Below are positions 1 to 7,469 of a stretch of DNA of 32,647 nucleotides, piece after piece; the first letter of the stretch is position 1, and every line of letters begins with the position of its first letter. A program made the position numbers and the translations under genes. Source of the DNA: CAZNMF01 sp035547155 (GTDB lineage Bacteria; Acidobacteriota; Vicinamibacteria; Vicinamibacterales; SCN-69-37). The notes beneath the pieces were generated by a model. That model was not told the origin of the DNA. It saw only the letters and a program-made list of their open reading frames with translations, and made no database searches. Where the stretch lies: the NCBI GenBank assembly GCA_035547155.1, contig DASZVJ010000189.1, positions 1 to 32,647 on the forward strand, in the 5' to 3' direction.

Positions 1-188
1 TGCTCTGGCGGGCGCTCGGCACGATCGCGATGGCACATCCCGCCCTTGGTGACGTCGACTGCCGGCGGCTCGAGGCCCGCGCGCGTGTGCAGTACGAGAG
101 CGTCGAGCGGCTGCGGATGCAGGCGGCGCAGGACGTGCTCGCGGAGACGGCGGAGCCCGAACGCGTCCGCGCGTCGCACGATCCGTAG
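1..188 (+). CDS. C-terminal end of an unidentified protein (truncated by window edge)
   Basis: Reading from base 3, an open frame of 61 codons runs to a TAG at 186-188. The visible peptide is helical, rich in Ala, Arg and Glu, and has the charged heptad-like look of a four-helix or coiled protein tail (for example the stretch around ARVQYESVERLRMQAAQ). It has high G/C at third codon positions, as the real genes here do, and the competing frame starting at 46 is Arg/Ser/Cys-rich and looks like a shadow. The next gene begins 57 bases later with its own ribosome-binding site. I do not recognise a family from so short a piece; a ferritin-like stress protein is conceivable but unproven. Confidence 0.5.
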   Translation, partial: LWRALGTIAMAHPALGDVDCRRLEARARVQYESVERLRMQAAQDVLAETAEPERVRASHDP

Positions 189-210
189 AACGTGGCTCGC
201 AAGTCGTCAG

Positions 211-232
211 GTTAGCCGGTGGCCCGTAGCCC
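211..232 (+). repeat. Heptamer array (GTTAGCC, GTGGCCC, GTAGCCC)
   Basis: Three units GTTAGCC (211-217), GTGGCCC (219-225) and GTAGCCC (226-232) lie one after another with one extra G. The array ends directly against the ribosome-binding site of the SRPBCC gene. The same GTAGCCC unit occurs at 4186-4222 and 6567-6580. Confidence 0.5.
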
Positions 233-245
233 GAAAGGAGGATCT

Positions 246-968
246 ATGCATCAGAACATCAGCGATCTCGAGCGGCTGGCCTCCGTGATCAGCGGCGGAG
301 CGGTGATCGCGCTGTCCGCGCGACAGCCGCGTCGGCGTCTCGCCGGGCTCGCGATGGGAACGGGCCTCGTGTTGCGAGGCGTCACCGGCAGATGTCCCGT
401 CACGGCGCTGCGGCAGCAGTGGCGCATGCGCGACGACACGCGCAAAGCCCTTGGCGGCCCGCGCGGTATTCGGCTCGAGGCGAGCGTCACCATCGCGCGG
501 CCCGTCGAAGAAGTGTTCGAGCGCTTCCGCCGGTTCGACGACCTGCCCAACTTCATGCGCGCCATCGAGCGCGTCGACCTCAGCGGCGAGCGTCAGTCGC
601 ACTGGGTGATCCGCGCGCCGGCCGGGCTGAAGGTGGAATGGGACGCCGCCATCATCAACGATGAACCGCCGACGCGGCTCGCGTGGCGCTCGCTACCTGG
701 CGCGGACGTCGCGAGCGCCGGGTCCGTGCGATTCCAGGCGTTGCCGCGCGGAGGCACGGCGGTGCACGTGCTGCTGCAATACGAGCCGCCGTTCGGCAAG
801 ACGGGCGCGTCGCTCGCCTCGCTGCTCGGCCATTCGCCCGCGGCGCTGCTGCGTGAGGATCTGCGGCGATTCAAGCAGGTGATGGAGGCCGGCGAGATCC
901 CGCGCGCCGATCATCGCGCCGGCGGCGCGCGCACCTGGTTTTTCAACACGATCGGAGCACGCGCATGA
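246..968 (+). CDS. SRPBCC (START-like) protein with DUF2892-like N-terminal segment
   Basis: A 240-residue protein. Residues about 1-65 contain two weakly hydrophobic stretches separated by a basic loop and end in GLVLRGVTGRCPV, the pattern of the DUF2892/YgaP-type inner membrane segment. Residues about 75-225 form an SRPBCC ligand-binding fold (COG5637-type polyketide cyclase/dehydrase): the opening strand EASVTIARPVEEVFERFRRF and the later strand of aromatic/acidic residues are typical. The ligand is unknown. I chose ATG 246 because AAAGGAGG lies just upstream; the in-frame GTG at 219 would place that site inside the gene. The stop overlaps the dehydrogenase start as ATGA, so the two are translationally coupled. 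Such proteins often sit next to oxidoreductases in stress-type gene clusters, which is the case here. Confidence 0.85.
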   Translation: MHQNISDLERLASVISGGAVIALSARQPRRRLAGLAMGTGLVLRGVTGRCPVTALRQQWRMRDDTRKALGGPRGIRLEASVTIARPVEEVFERFRRFDDLPNFMRAIERVDLSGERQSHWVIRAPAGLKVEWDAAIINDEPPTRLAWRSLPGADVASAGSVRFQALPRGGTAVHVLLQYEPPFGKTGASLASLLGHSPAALLREDLRRFKQVMEAGEIPRADHRAGGARTWFFNTIGARA

Positions 969-2135
969 AGGCCGTCTGTTGGTATGGACGGGAGGACGTC
1001 CGCGTCGAGCATGTCCCGGATCCGCACATCCTGAATCCACGCGACGCGATCATCAAAGTCACGGCGACCGCGATCTGCGGATCGGATCTGCATCTGTACG
1101 ACGGCTTCATTCCGACGATGGCCAAGGGAGACATTCTCGGCCACGAGTTCATGGGTGAAGTCGTCGAGGTCGGAGCGGCCGTCACGAACCTGCGGCCCGG
1201 CGATCGCGTCGTCGTGCCGTTCACGATCGCATGCGGGCGTTGTCAGGCGTGCACGGCCGAGCTTTGGGCGCTGTGCGACAACTCGAATCCGAACGCGTGG
1301 ATGCTCGAGAAGCTCTACGGCTACAGCGGCTCGGGGCTGTTCGGGTACTCGCATCTCTACGGCGGCTATCCGGGCGGACAGGCGGAGTACGTCCGCGTGC
1401 CGTTTGCCGACATCGGCCCGCTGAAGATCCCGTCGACGTTGGCCGACGAGCAGGTGCTGTTCCTGTCCGACATCCTGCCGACCGGCTACATGGCGGCCGA
1501 GCAGTGCCAGATCACACGCGGGGCTGTCGTCGCGGTGTGGGGGTGCGGGCCCGTCGGACAGTTCGCAATCCGCAGCGCGCTCCTGCTCGGCGCCGATCGC
1601 GTCATCGCGATCGATCGCATTCCGGAGCGGCTGGCGCTCGCGGCGTCGGCGGGTCACGTCGACGTCATCGATTTCGCGGCGGAAGACGTCGGCCAACGCC
1701 TGCGCATGCTCACCGACGGCCGCGGGCCCGATGCGTGCATCGACGCGGTCGGTCTCGAGGCGCACGCGCACGGATCGATTGGGGCCGCGTACGACGATCT
1801 GAAGACGCGCGCACATGGCGACCGATCGGCTCGACGTCCTGCGGCAGGCGATCTATCACTGCGGCAAGGGCGGCACGGTGTCGATTCCCGGCGTCTACGG
1901 CGGCTTCCTCGATAAGGTGCCGTTCGGCGCGGCGTTCGCGAAAGGCCTGACGCTGAAGATGGGGCAGACGCACGTCCACCGGTATCTGCCCGCGTTGCTC
2001 GAACGAATCGAGCGCAGCGAGATCGATCCGTCCATCGTCATCAGTCATCACCTGCGGCTCGACGATGCGCCCGAGGCGTATCGGATGTTCCGCGACAAGG
2101 ACGATCGCTGCACGAAAGTCGTGTTGAGACCATGA
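965..2135 (+). pseudogene. Zinc-dependent alcohol dehydrogenase (MDR family), frameshifted
   Basis: The first frame (from ATG 965) gives a medium-chain dehydrogenase: catalytic zinc ligands C38 and the pair H60/E61 (GHEFMGEVVEVG), structural zinc cysteines C90, C93, C96 and C104, and the nucleotide-binding VWGCGPVG. It matches the glutathione-independent formaldehyde dehydrogenase-like branch. At about 1795-1815 the homologous reading moves to the next frame, which continues with RLDVLRQAIYHCGKGGTVS, GVYGGFLDKVPFG and MGQTHVHRYLPALLERIE to TGA 2133-2135. A net +1 base (or -2) near the GC-alternating run at 1806-1812 explains it. Joined, the protein would be about 389 residues, the normal family length. 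ATGA overlaps occur at both ends. Either a real lesion or a sequencing/assembly error; the codons on both sides are well conserved, so the event is recent or artefactual. Confidence 0.8.
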
Positions 2136-2326
2136 CGGCCGCCGATCAACTGCTCGACAGTCTCGAAGCGTGGGGTGTCGACGTCGTCTTCGGGCTGCCG
2201 CCGATGCCCCCGCGCGTCAGCGTCGAGCAAGCCGCGCACTTCGGCGAGGCGCTGGTCAAGGGGACACCGAGACGCGGCCGTCTCGCCCTGACCGTGCTGA
2301 GCGACACGGTGCGCGGCGTGACGTGA
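2132..2326 (+). pseudogene. Remnant of a thiamine-pyrophosphate enzyme (PoxB/acetolactate synthase-like), internal deletion
   Basis: A 64-residue frame. Residues 1-22 (TAADQLLDSLEAWGVDVVFG) are the exact start of TPP-requiring decarboxylase/oxidase proteins, where the family normally continues LPGDGING. Here it jumps after GLP to PMPPRVSVEQAAHFGEALVKG, which resembles the extreme C-terminus of the same family (PPLPPHIS...). About 500 codons covering the FAD/PYR/TPP-binding modules are missing while the frame is kept. No catalytic Glu or GDG...N motif remains, so it cannot be an active enzyme. ATG overlaps the dehydrogenase stop as ATGA. The family assignment rests on remembered sequence pattern and is fairly but not fully sure. 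A collapsed assembly is an alternative. Confidence 0.65.
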
Positions 2327-2360
2327 ATCGCTCTCGGCGGCGCGGAGAACGGGGTGGAGG

Positions 2361-3467
2361 ATGACCGGACCGATCGGTGACGCTGATGCCGTATTCCTGC
2401 GGCGGACGGCGCTCGCGGCGGGCGTCGTCGCCGCGGTGGCGATCACACTCGCGATTGCCTGGTGGGCGCGCTGGGCATTGCTCATCATCTACCTGAGCCT
2501 GCTCGTCGCCGCCGGCGTCGCGCGGCCGGTCCAGGCCATCGAGTCCTGGCGGCTGCCGCGTGGATGGCGCGTTCGCCGATGGATCGCGGCGCTCGTCGTC
2601 TACGCGCTTGTCATCGGCGTCATCGCCGGCATCGCGGTCGTCGTCCTCGAGCCATTCATGGTGCAGGCGAGTGAGCTGTGGACGACGCTGCCGCACGAGT
2701 TCGATCGATTGCAGGAGATCCTGCGTCAGTACGGCCTCGTCAGCCGGCACGTCACGTTCCAGGAAGCCGTGCAGAACGTGCCGCGCACCGACGCGCTGCG
2801 ATCGATGAACACCGTGCTCACGGCTGGATTCACCTTCGCCGGCCTCATCGCGGCCGCGATCAGCGTCATCATCCTCAGCTACTACATCGTCGTGCAGGGC
2901 GAGACGACTGCGTGGTTCCTGCTGCGGTTCGCGCCGGAGCCGCGGCAGGAGCACGTGCGGGAGGCCATCCGCGAGTGCGTCGTCCGCATCACGCACTGGA
3001 TCGAGGGCACGCTCATCGTCGGGGCGATCATGGGCATCGTCACCGCGTCGGTTCTCGGCACGCTCGGCGTGCCGTTCTTCTACGTCGTCGCGTTCGTTGC
3101 CGCGCTCGGCGAGGCCGTGCCGATGGTCGGGCCGATCCTCGCCGGCGCCGTCGCAGTCATGGCCTCCTGGACCGTTTCCGCGGAGCTGGCGTTCGGCGTC
3201 GCGATCTTCTTCACCGTGCTCCACGAGATCGAAGCGAACATCCTCGTCCCGAAGATCATGGAGGAGCGCGTCGGCATCGGCGCCATCGCCGTGATGTGCG
3301 GCCTGTTGATCGGCTGGGAGCTCACCGGCATCCTCGGCGCCGTCATCGCCATCCCGACGGTCGCGATCGTCACCGTCATCGCGGAGCAGAGCCTGCGCCG
3401 GCCGCGGCATCTGCGCGTGTCGTCCGGCCAGGGGACCGGCATTTCTTTTCGTCGTTCAGATTTGTGA
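2361..3467 (+). CDS. AI-2E family transporter (UPF0118, permease-like)
   Basis: A 368-residue inner membrane protein. Hydrophobic segments occur at about 16-52, 66-90, 150-180, and in the C-terminal half at about 215-330, giving the usual eight or so helices with a large amphipathic loop (about 90-150) in between. The C-terminal signature of the family is visible: VPFFYVVAFVAALGEAVPMVGPILAG followed by a conserved HEIEANILVPKIM segment (shown here in part). Length matches the family (about 340-400). Members are implicated in autoinducer-2 export or in Na+/H+ exchange; nothing here decides the substrate. GGTGGAGG lies just before ATG 2361. It follows the TPP remnant by 34 bases and may share its transcript. 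Confidence 0.88.
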   Translation: MTGPIGDADAVFLRRTALAAGVVAAVAITLAIAWWARWALLIIYLSLLVAAGVARPVQAIESWRLPRGWRVRRWIAALVVYALVIGVIAGIAVVVLEPFMVQASELWTTLPHEFDRLQEILRQYGLVSRHVTFQEAVQNVPRTDALRSMNTVLTAGFTFAGLIAAAISVIILSYYIVVQGETTAWFLLRFAPEPRQEHVREAIRECVVRITHWIEGTLIVGAIMGIVTASVLGTLGVPFFYVVAFVAALGEAVPMVGPILAGAVAVMASWTVSAELAFGVAIFFTVLHEIEANILVPKIMEERVGIGAIAVMCGLLIGWELTGILGAVIAIPTVAIVTVIAEQSLRRPRHLRVSSGQGTGISFRRSDL

Positions 3468-3510
3468 TCGTGATCGGCGGACCGCACTCCGATGCTGGCA
3501 GAAACCGCCT

Positions 3511-3547
3511 CTTATTGGGCACGCCGCGTTCCTATTGGGCAAGCCAC
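3511..3547 (+). repeat. Imperfect 20-bp tandem duplication (TATTGGGC core)
   Basis: CTTATTGGGCACGCCGCG at 3511-3528 is followed 20 bases later by CCTATTGGGCAAGCCACG at 3531-3548, with four mismatches. It lies in the 193-base space between the permease and the next membrane protein. Its role is unknown. Confidence 0.4.
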
Positions 3548-3660
3548 GACCCACCGCGCCGGCTTCCCAAGGTGATGTGACCTTCCGCGGATTGCGCGTC
3601 GTGGCACTCGTCTTGCGGACTTCGAGACCCGACCGCCGTCGCGCGGGACGAGGTGCTGTC

Positions 3661-4110
3661 ATGGATCGGCTCATTGGGGTGACGTCGCTCGTCGTCTTTG
3701 CCGCTGCCGCCGGAACACTCACGCGGCATCCGGCCTGGTTGGTGTTTCTCGGACTTTGCCTCGCGGGATTCGGCATCTGGCGCCTGACGCGCTGTCATCA
3801 CCCGCGACCGCTCGGATTGCTGCCGCCGACCGTCGACGAGCACGGCGAGAGACAGCCGCCGCAGTGGTTCTGCGCCTCGTGTGGCGAGACGTGGCCGGCT
3901 GTCTTCGAGCATGCCAATCCTCCGGCGCCGCGGTTCACGGGGCACGATCCGTCGAAGGCGCTCGAGGCGGCCAAGCGCGCCGCCGCGCTCGAGTTGCGGC
4001 TGCGCGAGCTGGCTGTCAAGCGCGCCGGGATGGACAAGATGGACAAGCCCGCCGCCAAGCCGCGCCGGCCGGAGCCGGTGCCGATTCAATCGCGTCGCGT
4101 AGCGGGGTAG
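3661..4110 (+). CDS. Small two-helix membrane protein with a CxxC knuckle and C-terminal coiled coil
   Basis: A 149-residue protein. Two closely spaced hydrophobic segments (about 4-20 and 25-41) form a membrane hairpin. After it come a short linker, the motif WFCASCGETWP (C71 and C74, a single zinc-ribbon-like CxxC), and an Ala/Arg/Leu/Glu-rich helix at about 100-130, ending in a basic tail. I do not recognise a named family. ATG 3661 is preferred over the TTG at 3535 because the hydrophobic hairpin starts right there, GACGAGG lies just upstream, and the added N-terminus would be low-complexity basic sequence. It stands alone, with a terminator 35 bases downstream. Confidence 0.65.
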   Translation: MDRLIGVTSLVVFAAAAGTLTRHPAWLVFLGLCLAGFGIWRLTRCHHPRPLGLLPPTVDEHGERQPPQWFCASCGETWPAVFEHANPPAPRFTGHDPSKALEAAKRAAALELRLRELAVKRAGMDKMDKPAAKPRRPEPVPIQSRRVAG

Positions 4111-4120
4111 GGGCGCGAGA

Positions 4121-4141
4121 AGTTCGAACGTCGAAGTTCGA
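4121..4141 (+). repeat. Three-unit heptamer array (AGTTCGA)
   Basis: AGTTCGA (4121-4127), ACGTCGA (4128-4134) and AGTTCGA (4135-4141) are consecutive 7-base units. The last one runs into the A-tract of the terminator that follows. Confidence 0.5.
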
Positions 4142-4179
4142 AAAGGCCGCGGCTGTCCACGACATGCCGCGGCCCTTTT
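4141..4179 (+). terminator. Strong intrinsic terminator, probably bidirectional
   Basis: AAAA precedes the perfect 9-bp GC stem GGCCGCGGC (4145-4153) / GCCGCGGCC (4166-4174), loop of 12, then C and TTTT (4176-4179). It ends transcription of the CxxC membrane protein gene and insulates the two-component operon downstream. The A-tract on the other side gives it terminator character on the minus strand as well. Confidence 0.8.
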
Positions 4180-4185
4180 CTATTC

Positions 4186-4222
4186 GCAGCCTGCAGCCCG
4201 CAGCCTGAAGCCCGTAGCCCGC
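4186..4222 (+). repeat. Five-unit heptamer array (GNAGCCY)
   Basis: Exactly 7-base units follow each other without interruption: GCAGCCT (4186), GCAGCCC (4193), GCAGCCT (4200), GAAGCCC (4207), GTAGCCC (4214), then GCC. The GTAGCCC unit is shared with 226-232 and 6567-6580. Confidence 0.65.
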
Positions 4223-4262
4223 CTTCATCCTCTCTCCACAATTCCCCTTCACGCTGTCCTGG

Positions 4263-4286
4263 TCCGGCGAGACGCCGGAGAAAGGA
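4263..4286 (+). promoter_or_regulatory. Leader hairpin directly before the ribosome-binding site of the two-component operon
   Basis: TCCGGCG (4263-4269) and CGCCGGA (4273-4279) form a perfect 7-bp stem with the triloop AGA. The ribosome-binding site AAAGGA (4281-4286) starts one base after the stem. It could protect the 5' end or tune initiation on the first gene; no regulator is known. Confidence 0.4.
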
Positions 4287-4294
4287 CGTGACGT

Positions 4295-4681
4295 ATGGAC
4301 GATCGAATGGAACGGCGCGCGCCGTGGGTGCCGTGGGCGGTGACGTCCGTGGTGCTCCTGGCCGTTGCGGCCGTAGCGTATGTCGCCGGGGTGAATACGG
4401 CCGGCGACGCCGCCGGCCAGGCTGCCGGCCGCCGCGTGTGGATGTTCTTCCCGTTCGGCGGCATCTGGATGTTCTTCGTGATGTTCTGGATCTTCGGCGG
4501 GCTGCGATGGATGTTCTGGGGGGCGTGGTGCCGGCCGTGGCGCTATCGCCGGTACTACGCACCGCCGTGGCACGACGACCGCGACGAATGGGACGACTGG
4601 CATCGCCGCGCGCACGAGCGCATGGGCGCGTCGGCCGGATCCGGCTCGACGCGGCCGGACTCGACCCAGCGGCCGGTATAG
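4295..4681 (+). CDS. Small Trp/Phe-rich membrane protein heading a two-component operon
   Basis: A 128-residue protein with two membrane segments (about 12-32 and 46-72). The second is unusually aromatic (repeated WMFF, FWIFGG and WMFWG stretches). The C-terminal 50 residues are charged, with several Trp, Tyr and His, and presumably face the cytoplasm or periplasm. No known domain is recognised. It lies 33 bases before the response regulator gene on the same strand and has a clear AAAGGA site, so it is probably co-transcribed with the two-component pair. Small membrane proteins in this position can act as sensors, targets or accessory factors of the kinase; that is an inference from position only. 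Confidence 0.7.
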   Translation: MDDRMERRAPWVPWAVTSVVLLAVAAVAYVAGVNTAGDAAGQAAGRRVWMFFPFGGIWMFFVMFWIFGGLRWMFWGAWCRPWRYRRYYAPPWHDDRDEWDDWHRRAHERMGASAGSGSTRPDSTQRPV

Positions 4682-4714
4682 GATCGGCCCGGCGCGTCTG
4701 CGCGTCATCGAGCC

Positions 4715-5391
<677 letters not shown>

Positions 5392-5392
<1 letters not shown>

Positions 5393-6504
5393 TGGCTTCC
5401 TCGCGCCCGCGCCCGCCGTTTCGCGGATGGCGTGCCCCGCCGTGGTGGCCGGAGGATGAGCCGTGGCCGCCGAGAGATCGCTGGAGCTATCGGCGCGTCC
5501 GCCGCACGCGCTTCGTCCGGCGATCCGGGTGGATGAGCTTTTGGCCTGCGTGGGGGCTGCTGTGGATGCTGGCGCTCGGCTTTCAAGCCCTGCGCGGCGT
5601 CCGCGGCGTGCCGCTCGGCGCGGCCCAGCTGCTGCTCGTGTGTGCCGTCGCCGCGGGAGTCGTCGCGCTCGTCATCCGGCGTCTCGCGGCGCCCGTCGCG
5701 GACATCGTCTCGGCCGCCGAGCGCATCGGACAGCGCGACTATCGCGTGCGTGTGACCGTGCCGTCGTCCGGTCCCGCGTGGATTGGCGACACCGCGCGCG
5801 CGTTCAACGCGATGGCGACCGAGCTCGAGGCGCAGGACACCGCACGGCGGCAGCTCATGGCCGACATCGCGCACGAGCTGCGTACGCCGCTCGCGATCGT
5901 GCAGGGGACGCTCGAGGGGCTCATCGACGGCGTCTATCCACGAGACGACGAACGGTTGCAGGGATTGCTCGACGACACGCGCGTGCTCGCGCGGCTCGTC
6001 GACGATCTCCGGACGCTCGCGACGGCCGAGGGCGGCGCGCTCGCGCTCGCGAAAGAGCCGACGGACCTCGTGGCGCTCGCCAACGACGTCGTCGCGTCGC
6101 TCGACGGGCAGGCGCAGGAGGCGGGGATCACGCTTCGCGTCGACGCGCCGGCTGGCGAGATCGATCCGGTCACGATCGATCCCGTCCGCATCCGCGAAGT
6201 GCTGACGAACCTCGTCGCCAACGCGCTGCGCTACACGCCGCGGGCGGGCCAGATCCGCATCGCCATCGACTCGTCATCGGCGGCCGTCGACGTGCGCGTC
6301 TCGGACACGGGATCGGGCATCGCGCCTGCGGACCTGCCGCACGTGTTCGATCGGTTCTACAAAGGCACGGGCTCGTCGGGATCGGGCCTGGGCCTGACAA
6401 TCGCGCGACGCCTCGTCGAAGCCCACGGCGGCTCGATCCGCGCCGAGAGTGTCCCAGGTCAAGGCACGACGATCGCGTTTCGCCTGCCGAGGGACGCGGC
6501 GTGA
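5392..6504 (+). CDS. Membrane sensor histidine kinase (HAMP-HisKA-HATPase_c)
   Basis: A 370-residue kinase. After a basic, Trp/Pro-rich cytoplasmic N-terminus come two membrane helices (about 50-67 and 77-97) with only about ten residues between them, so there is almost no periplasmic sensor domain. A HAMP linker follows (about 98-150), then the dimerisation helix with phosphoacceptor H161 (MADIAHELRTPLAIVQG), the N box (NLVANALRYTP, about 273), G1 (DTGSGI, 305-310) and G2 (GSGLGLTIAR, 330-339). I chose ATG 5392 because it overlaps the regulator stop as TGATG; upstream frame extension is a shadow of the regulator gene. The lack of an extracellular loop suggests it senses through the membrane or a partner, for which the small protein encoded at the head of the operon is a candidate. 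Confidence 0.93.
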
Positions 6505-6515
6505 GGCGTGGGGGG

Positions 6516-6535
6516 CGCGGGGCTGAAGCCCCGCG
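6516..6535. terminator. Palindrome between convergent genes (REP-like / bidirectional terminator)
   Basis: CGCGGGGCT and AGCCCCGCG form a 9-bp stem with a 2-base GA turn. It sits between the converging kinase gene and the DUF6335 gene. There is no T-tract, so it may be a REP-type palindrome rather than a classical terminator; the sequence with the flanking GCTACA resembles short palindromes scattered in many high-GC genomes. Confidence 0.5.
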
Positions 6536-6566
6536 GCTACATCTTGTCCAGAGGTTCGATCCGTCC

Positions 6567-6594
6567 GTAGCCCGTAGCCCGTCCCTAGTCCTTG
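6567..6594 (+). repeat. Heptamer array (GTAGCCC) that contains a stop codon
   Basis: GTAGCCC (6567), GTAGCCC (6574), GTCCCTA (6581) and GTCCTTG (6588) are consecutive 7-base units. The TAG stop of the minus-strand DUF6335 gene (6585-6587) lies inside the third unit, so the last codons of that gene are part of the array. Confidence 0.55.
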
Positions 6595-7325
6595 TCTCGA
6601 TCGTGCGGCCAATCGTCGGACGAGGCGGGATCGAGCTCCCAGCGATGCCGATCGCGCTCGACGATCTTGTCGCTGCCCTGGAGCTCTTCGTTGTCGTCGT
6701 AGTTGACGCCCAGCGCCTTGCCGATCTCGTCGACGCGATCCTGATCCGGCGTCGGGTTGTCGCCGCCCGGCGCTTCGTCGCCGACGGCGTAGGCGTCCTG
6801 CCAGTCCGCGTCGACGTCGCCGGCCGTCAGGGTTGGGCTGGTCTCGGTGTGCTCGGTCAACTCGTGCTGGAGCTCTTCGCCGCCGGAACGGGCCGACGCG
6901 ATCAGGCGGTCGTCGGCCTCCCGCTCGGTGCGCTCGGCTTCCGGAAGGACGCGCCGGGCGCGATCGAGCGCCGGTTTGGCGGCCGGACGCGGACGACGGT
7001 CTTTGATCAATGTGGGCGCCTTGGCCGCGGCGGGCTTTGGCGCAGGCGGCGCCGCCGGACGTGGAGCGGGTTTGGCGGCGACGGGACGACGAGCGACCGC
7101 GCGTCGAGCGGTGCGAGCCGCAGGCTTCCTGGCCGGCCGCGTCGTGCGACGAGTCTTGGCGGCCTTGGCGGCGCGAGCGGGCTTCGCGCGCCTGGCAGTC
7201 TTCGCTCGCGTTTTGCGCGTCTTGGGACGGGCCGCGGCGCGGCGGGCCGGGGACTTTCGCGTCGTGCGGGCGGGCTTCGAGCGGGAACGTCGCGTCGAAC
7301 GTCGAGCGGCTTTCTTGGCAGCCAT
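6585..7325 (-). CDS. DUF6335 protein with an N-terminal histone H1-like basic tail
   Basis: A 246-residue protein of two very different halves. Residues 1-130 are almost entirely Ala, Arg, Lys, Pro and Thr with repeated KPAA/RRA/TRK-type motifs, like the tails of bacterial histone H1-like or AlgP proteins; such tails bind DNA or RNA by charge. Residues about 140-246 are acidic and hydrophilic and match the DUF6335 pattern: LTAGDVDADWQDAYAVGDEA, GGDNPTPDQDRVDEIGKALG, then DRHRWELDP near the end. GGAGGGACAGGTC precedes ATG (7325-7323). The gene stands alone and converges on the kinase gene; its promoter region is shared back to back with rpsA. The stop is inside a heptamer array. The function of DUF6335 is unknown to me; a nucleoid- or RNA-associated role for the tail is inferred. 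Confidence 0.8.
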   Translation of the reverse strand: MAAKKAARRSTRRSRSKPARTTRKSPARRAAARPKTRKTRAKTARRAKPARAAKAAKTRRTTRPARKPAARTARRAVARRPVAAKPAPRPAAPPAPKPAAAKAPTLIKDRRPRPAAKPALDRARRVLPEAERTEREADDRLIASARSGGEELQHELTEHTETSPTLTAGDVDADWQDAYAVGDEAPGGDNPTPDQDRVDEIGKALGVNYDDNEELQGSDKIVERDRHRWELDPASSDDWPHDRDKD

Positions 7326-7345
7326 GACCTGTCCCTCCAGCCTGG

Positions 7346-7375
7346 TTGACCCCGAGTCCCTAAATATCGGATAAT
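7346..7375 (+). promoter_or_regulatory. Sigma-70-type promoter of rpsA
   Basis: TTGACC (7346-7351) and GATAAT (7370-7375) are separated by 18 bases, each one mismatch from consensus. Transcription would start near 7382, leaving a leader of about 88 bases before the rpsA ATG. In E. coli the rpsA leader mediates repression by S1 itself; whether that holds here is not visible. Confidence 0.65.
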
Positions 7376-7469
7376 CCAGTGCTTATCGCTTTTCCTGCGA
7401 GGCTATCCTACAGCCAGCCGAAGCTGCGATTCGGCATCAAGTCCGCACTTGAGGAGGACCGGGAACGAA

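Noticed and set aside
2256..3410. Minus-strand frame of 384 codons opposite the AI-2E-type permease gene
   Set aside because: Hydrophilic Asp/Arg-rich mirror of a membrane protein gene; no support.
5463..7349. Plus-strand frame of 628 codons across the kinase gene and the DUF6335 gene
   Set aside because: It spans two real genes in wrong frames and the hairpin between them; composition is Arg/Ala/Gly only.
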